Source: an uncultured Pseudomonadota bacterium (GTDB lineage Bacteria; Myxococcota_A; UBA796; SXON01). Taken from it: 64,000 nt of DNA. Positions 62,524 through 64,000 of the stretch are shown here, piece by piece. How positions within the stretch are numbered: the first letter of the stretch is position 1; every line of letters begins with the position of its first letter. The stretch covers positions 1 to 64,000 of the forward strand of contig CAISIK010000083.1 in the NCBI GenBank assembly GCA_903885375.1. Direction: 5' to 3'. Under the pieces are notes generated by a model. The model was not told the origin of the DNA, did not search any database, and was given only the letters and a program-made list of their open reading frames with translations. Both the position numbers and the translations under genes were made by a program.

Positions 62524-64000
62524 CACCCGCCCTTGCGGAGCTCTCTTAGCCGGGCGCGCGACACCAGGTCGAGCGGATCGGCCGCGACGGCCCGGGTCAG
62601 GAGCTCGACGGCGCCTGCCCGATCGCCAGCCGCGAACCGGATCTCGGCCAGCATCGCGGGCCCGAGCGCCGGGTTCACCTTGGACGCCCGCACGAGCTCC
62701 GCGAGGTCGGTGGCGCTGCCGAGCTGGCCGGCGAGCACATGCGCCCGCAGCGCGGCGAGGAGGAAGTCCGATTCCTTGGGCCGGAGTGCCGCCACCTGGT
62801 CCCAGTCCTTCATCGCCCTTGGGTAGTCCTTCAGCCCCTCGTACAGCCGGGCGCGCAGCGCGAGCGCATCGGCGTCGGTGTCGAGGTTGGCGGCCTGCCC
62901 CAGCGCGGTGCGGGCGCCCGCCTGATCGCCTGCGAGCCACGAGCCGGTCGCCCGAACGAACGGCAACGTGGTGGCAAAGCGCCCCTCGTTGCCCAGCGCG
63001 TCATCCAGGTGCGCGCGGAGCGTCTTCGCGGGCGCGCCCGTTTCGAGCGCGACGAGGTCGGTGCGGCGGCGCGCCATCTGGCCATCCACCTCGCGGATCG
63101 AGCGCCTCAACGCTTCGATCGCCGCCCCGTGGTTGTGGCCGATGAGGTGCACCTCCACGAGCCAGATGTGCACGTTGGGATCGGACGGGTCGGCGAGCCG
63201 CGCCTTCTCCGCCAGGGGCAGAAGGTCGTTGCCGGGGAGCTTGGCGTCGTTGAGCAGCGCGAGCTGGGTCTTGTAGACCCGCGCGAGGTCGGGGCCGGTG
63301 CGCGCGTTTTCGTCCAGGCTGGACCAGGCCCGGGCTTCTTCGGCGCGGTCGCCTGCCATGTGTGCGACGAGCGCGCGCACCTGCGAGACGGCCGGGTCGG
63401 TCCGGTCGAGCTCCACGAGGCGCTCCACCGCCACGCGGGCCTCGGGCAGCGCCGCCGGATTGTCGCGGGCGGCCACCCAGCGGGCCTGTGCCACGAGGAG
63501 ACGGACCTCCACGCTCCGCGGGTTGCGGGGGGGCTTCTCCACGTCGAGCGGGGCGAGCAGGGCGAGCGCCTCCGCCGGCTTGCCCGCCTGGACCCGGTCG
63601 CGGGCCACCGTGACGGCCAGCTCGGCAGGCGCCTCGCTCCCGAGCGTGGCCGCGATCCGGACCGCCTCGGTCATGCGCCCGTTCCGCGCTTCGAGCACCC
63701 CCCGCGCGCCGGCCACGATCGGGTCGGTGGCGGAGAGCGCCGCGAGCCGGCTCTCCGCGGAAGGATCATCCGCGGTAGCGGCGATGAGCGCGGCCGTGCG
63801 CGGCGGATCGAGGTGCTCGGGCCAGGCAGCCGCGAGGCCGTCGTACGCGGCGAGCGACTCCGCCTGTCGACCGGGAATGCTGGCGAGGGCGTCGGCCGTC
63901 ACCAGGCGGCAGACGAGATCGCCGGCCGCGAGGCACCCGCGAAGCGAGCTGACGGCCTCGGCGGGATCGTTGTTGTTCAGCGCCAACGCCGCCCGCCCCA
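62523..64000 (-). CDS. TPR-repeat protein (5' end outside the window)
   Basis: At least 491 residues of helical TPR-type repeats are present, for example NVHIWLVEVHLIGHNHGAAIEAL and ALRARLYEGLKDYPRAMKDWDQVAALRP (each split over units). The frame stays open to base 64000 with the same repeat character, so the TTG at 63986 is probably internal and the gene continues upstream. No membrane segment or catalytic domain is visible in this part. It overlaps purD by one base. Confidence 0.75.
   Translation of the reverse strand, partial: GRAALALNNNDPAEAVSSLRGCLAAGDLVCRLVTADALASIPGRQAESLAAYDGLAAAWPEHLDPPRTAALIAATADDPSAESRLAALSATDPIVAGARGVLEARNGRMTEAVRIAATLGSEAPAELAVTVARDRVQAGKPAEALALLAPLDVEKPPRNPRSVEVRLLVAQARWVAARDNPAALPEARVAVERLVELDRTDPAVSQVRALVAHMAGDRAEEARAWSSLDENARTGPDLARVYKTQLALLNDAKLPGNDLLPLAEKARLADPSDPNVHIWLVEVHLIGHNHGAAIEALRRSIREVDGQMARRRTDLVALETGAPAKTLRAHLDDALGNEGRFATTLPFVRATGSWLAGDQAGARTALGQAANLDTDADALALRARLYEGLKDYPRAMKDWDQVAALRPKESDFLLAALRAHVLAGQLGSATDLAELVRASKVNPALGPAMLAEIRFAAGDRAGAVELLTRAVAADPLDLVSRARLRELRKGG

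Overview
This is a very GC-rich, gene-dense window, most likely from a Myxococcota or related 'deltaproteobacterial' chromosome. The evidence is three proteins with MYXO-CTERM-type sorting tails (Cys-rich turn, hydrophobic helix, Arg cluster), thrombospondin-3 and MopE-like Asp-rich repeats, a Pfa3/PfaC-like lipid megasynthase ending in an acyltransferase, a separate-gene oleABCD operon, and many large multidomain signalling and TPR proteins. I saw no rRNA, tRNA, insertion sequence, prophage or CRISPR array. The window cuts genes at both ends.

Layout. 1-7.3 kb: a degraded and an intact PilZ-like paralogue, a subtilisin-like protease and a NUDT19-type Nudix hydrolase (minus strand), then a 1205-codon cell-surface gene joining a Ca-binding stalk, an internal MYXO-CTERM signal and an OmpA-type anchor. 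7.3-8.2 kb: the only long non-coding stretch, holding a 7 x 7-bp TCGANNN array, a four-helix-bundle (IVP) remnant and two pairs of long direct repeats. 8.2-27.7 kb: hydrolase, pentapeptide-repeat protein, a soluble-adenylyl-cyclase-like signalling giant, transglutaminase-like and TPR proteins, a B3/4 protein coupled to a thioesterase-VOC fusion, a ZIP-like membrane protein, a protein with five AT-hooks and five HTH-like repeats, a radical SAM protein, a histidine kinase and small envelope proteins.

27.8-39.1 kb is the most interesting block: a 2277-residue KS-CLF-double DH-DH-like-AGPAT synthase followed on the same strand by oleA, oleB, oleC and oleD, the last three junctions being 4-bp gaps or 4-bp overlaps. 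OleABCD make long-chain olefins by head-to-head condensation of two acyl groups. The adjacent synthase looks built to make polyunsaturated acyl chains, so the locus may encode a dedicated polyene-hydrocarbon or polyene-lipid pathway. It lacks its own AT, ACP, KR and ER, so partners must be supplied in trans.

39.1-48.7 kb: housekeeping and envelope genes, mostly minus strand (phosphoesterase, der, nth, a MopE-like MYXO-CTERM protein, yraN, rplS, truB, rbfA). 48.8-55.8 kb: a complete System I cytochrome c maturation operon ccmABCDEFGHI with start/stop overlaps at most junctions. 55.8-64 kb: a kappa-GST/DsbA-like isomerase coupled to a KptA-Nudix fusion, unknown envelope proteins, a DUF2314 protein, a YfiC-like methyltransferase, purD and a TPR protein running off the end.
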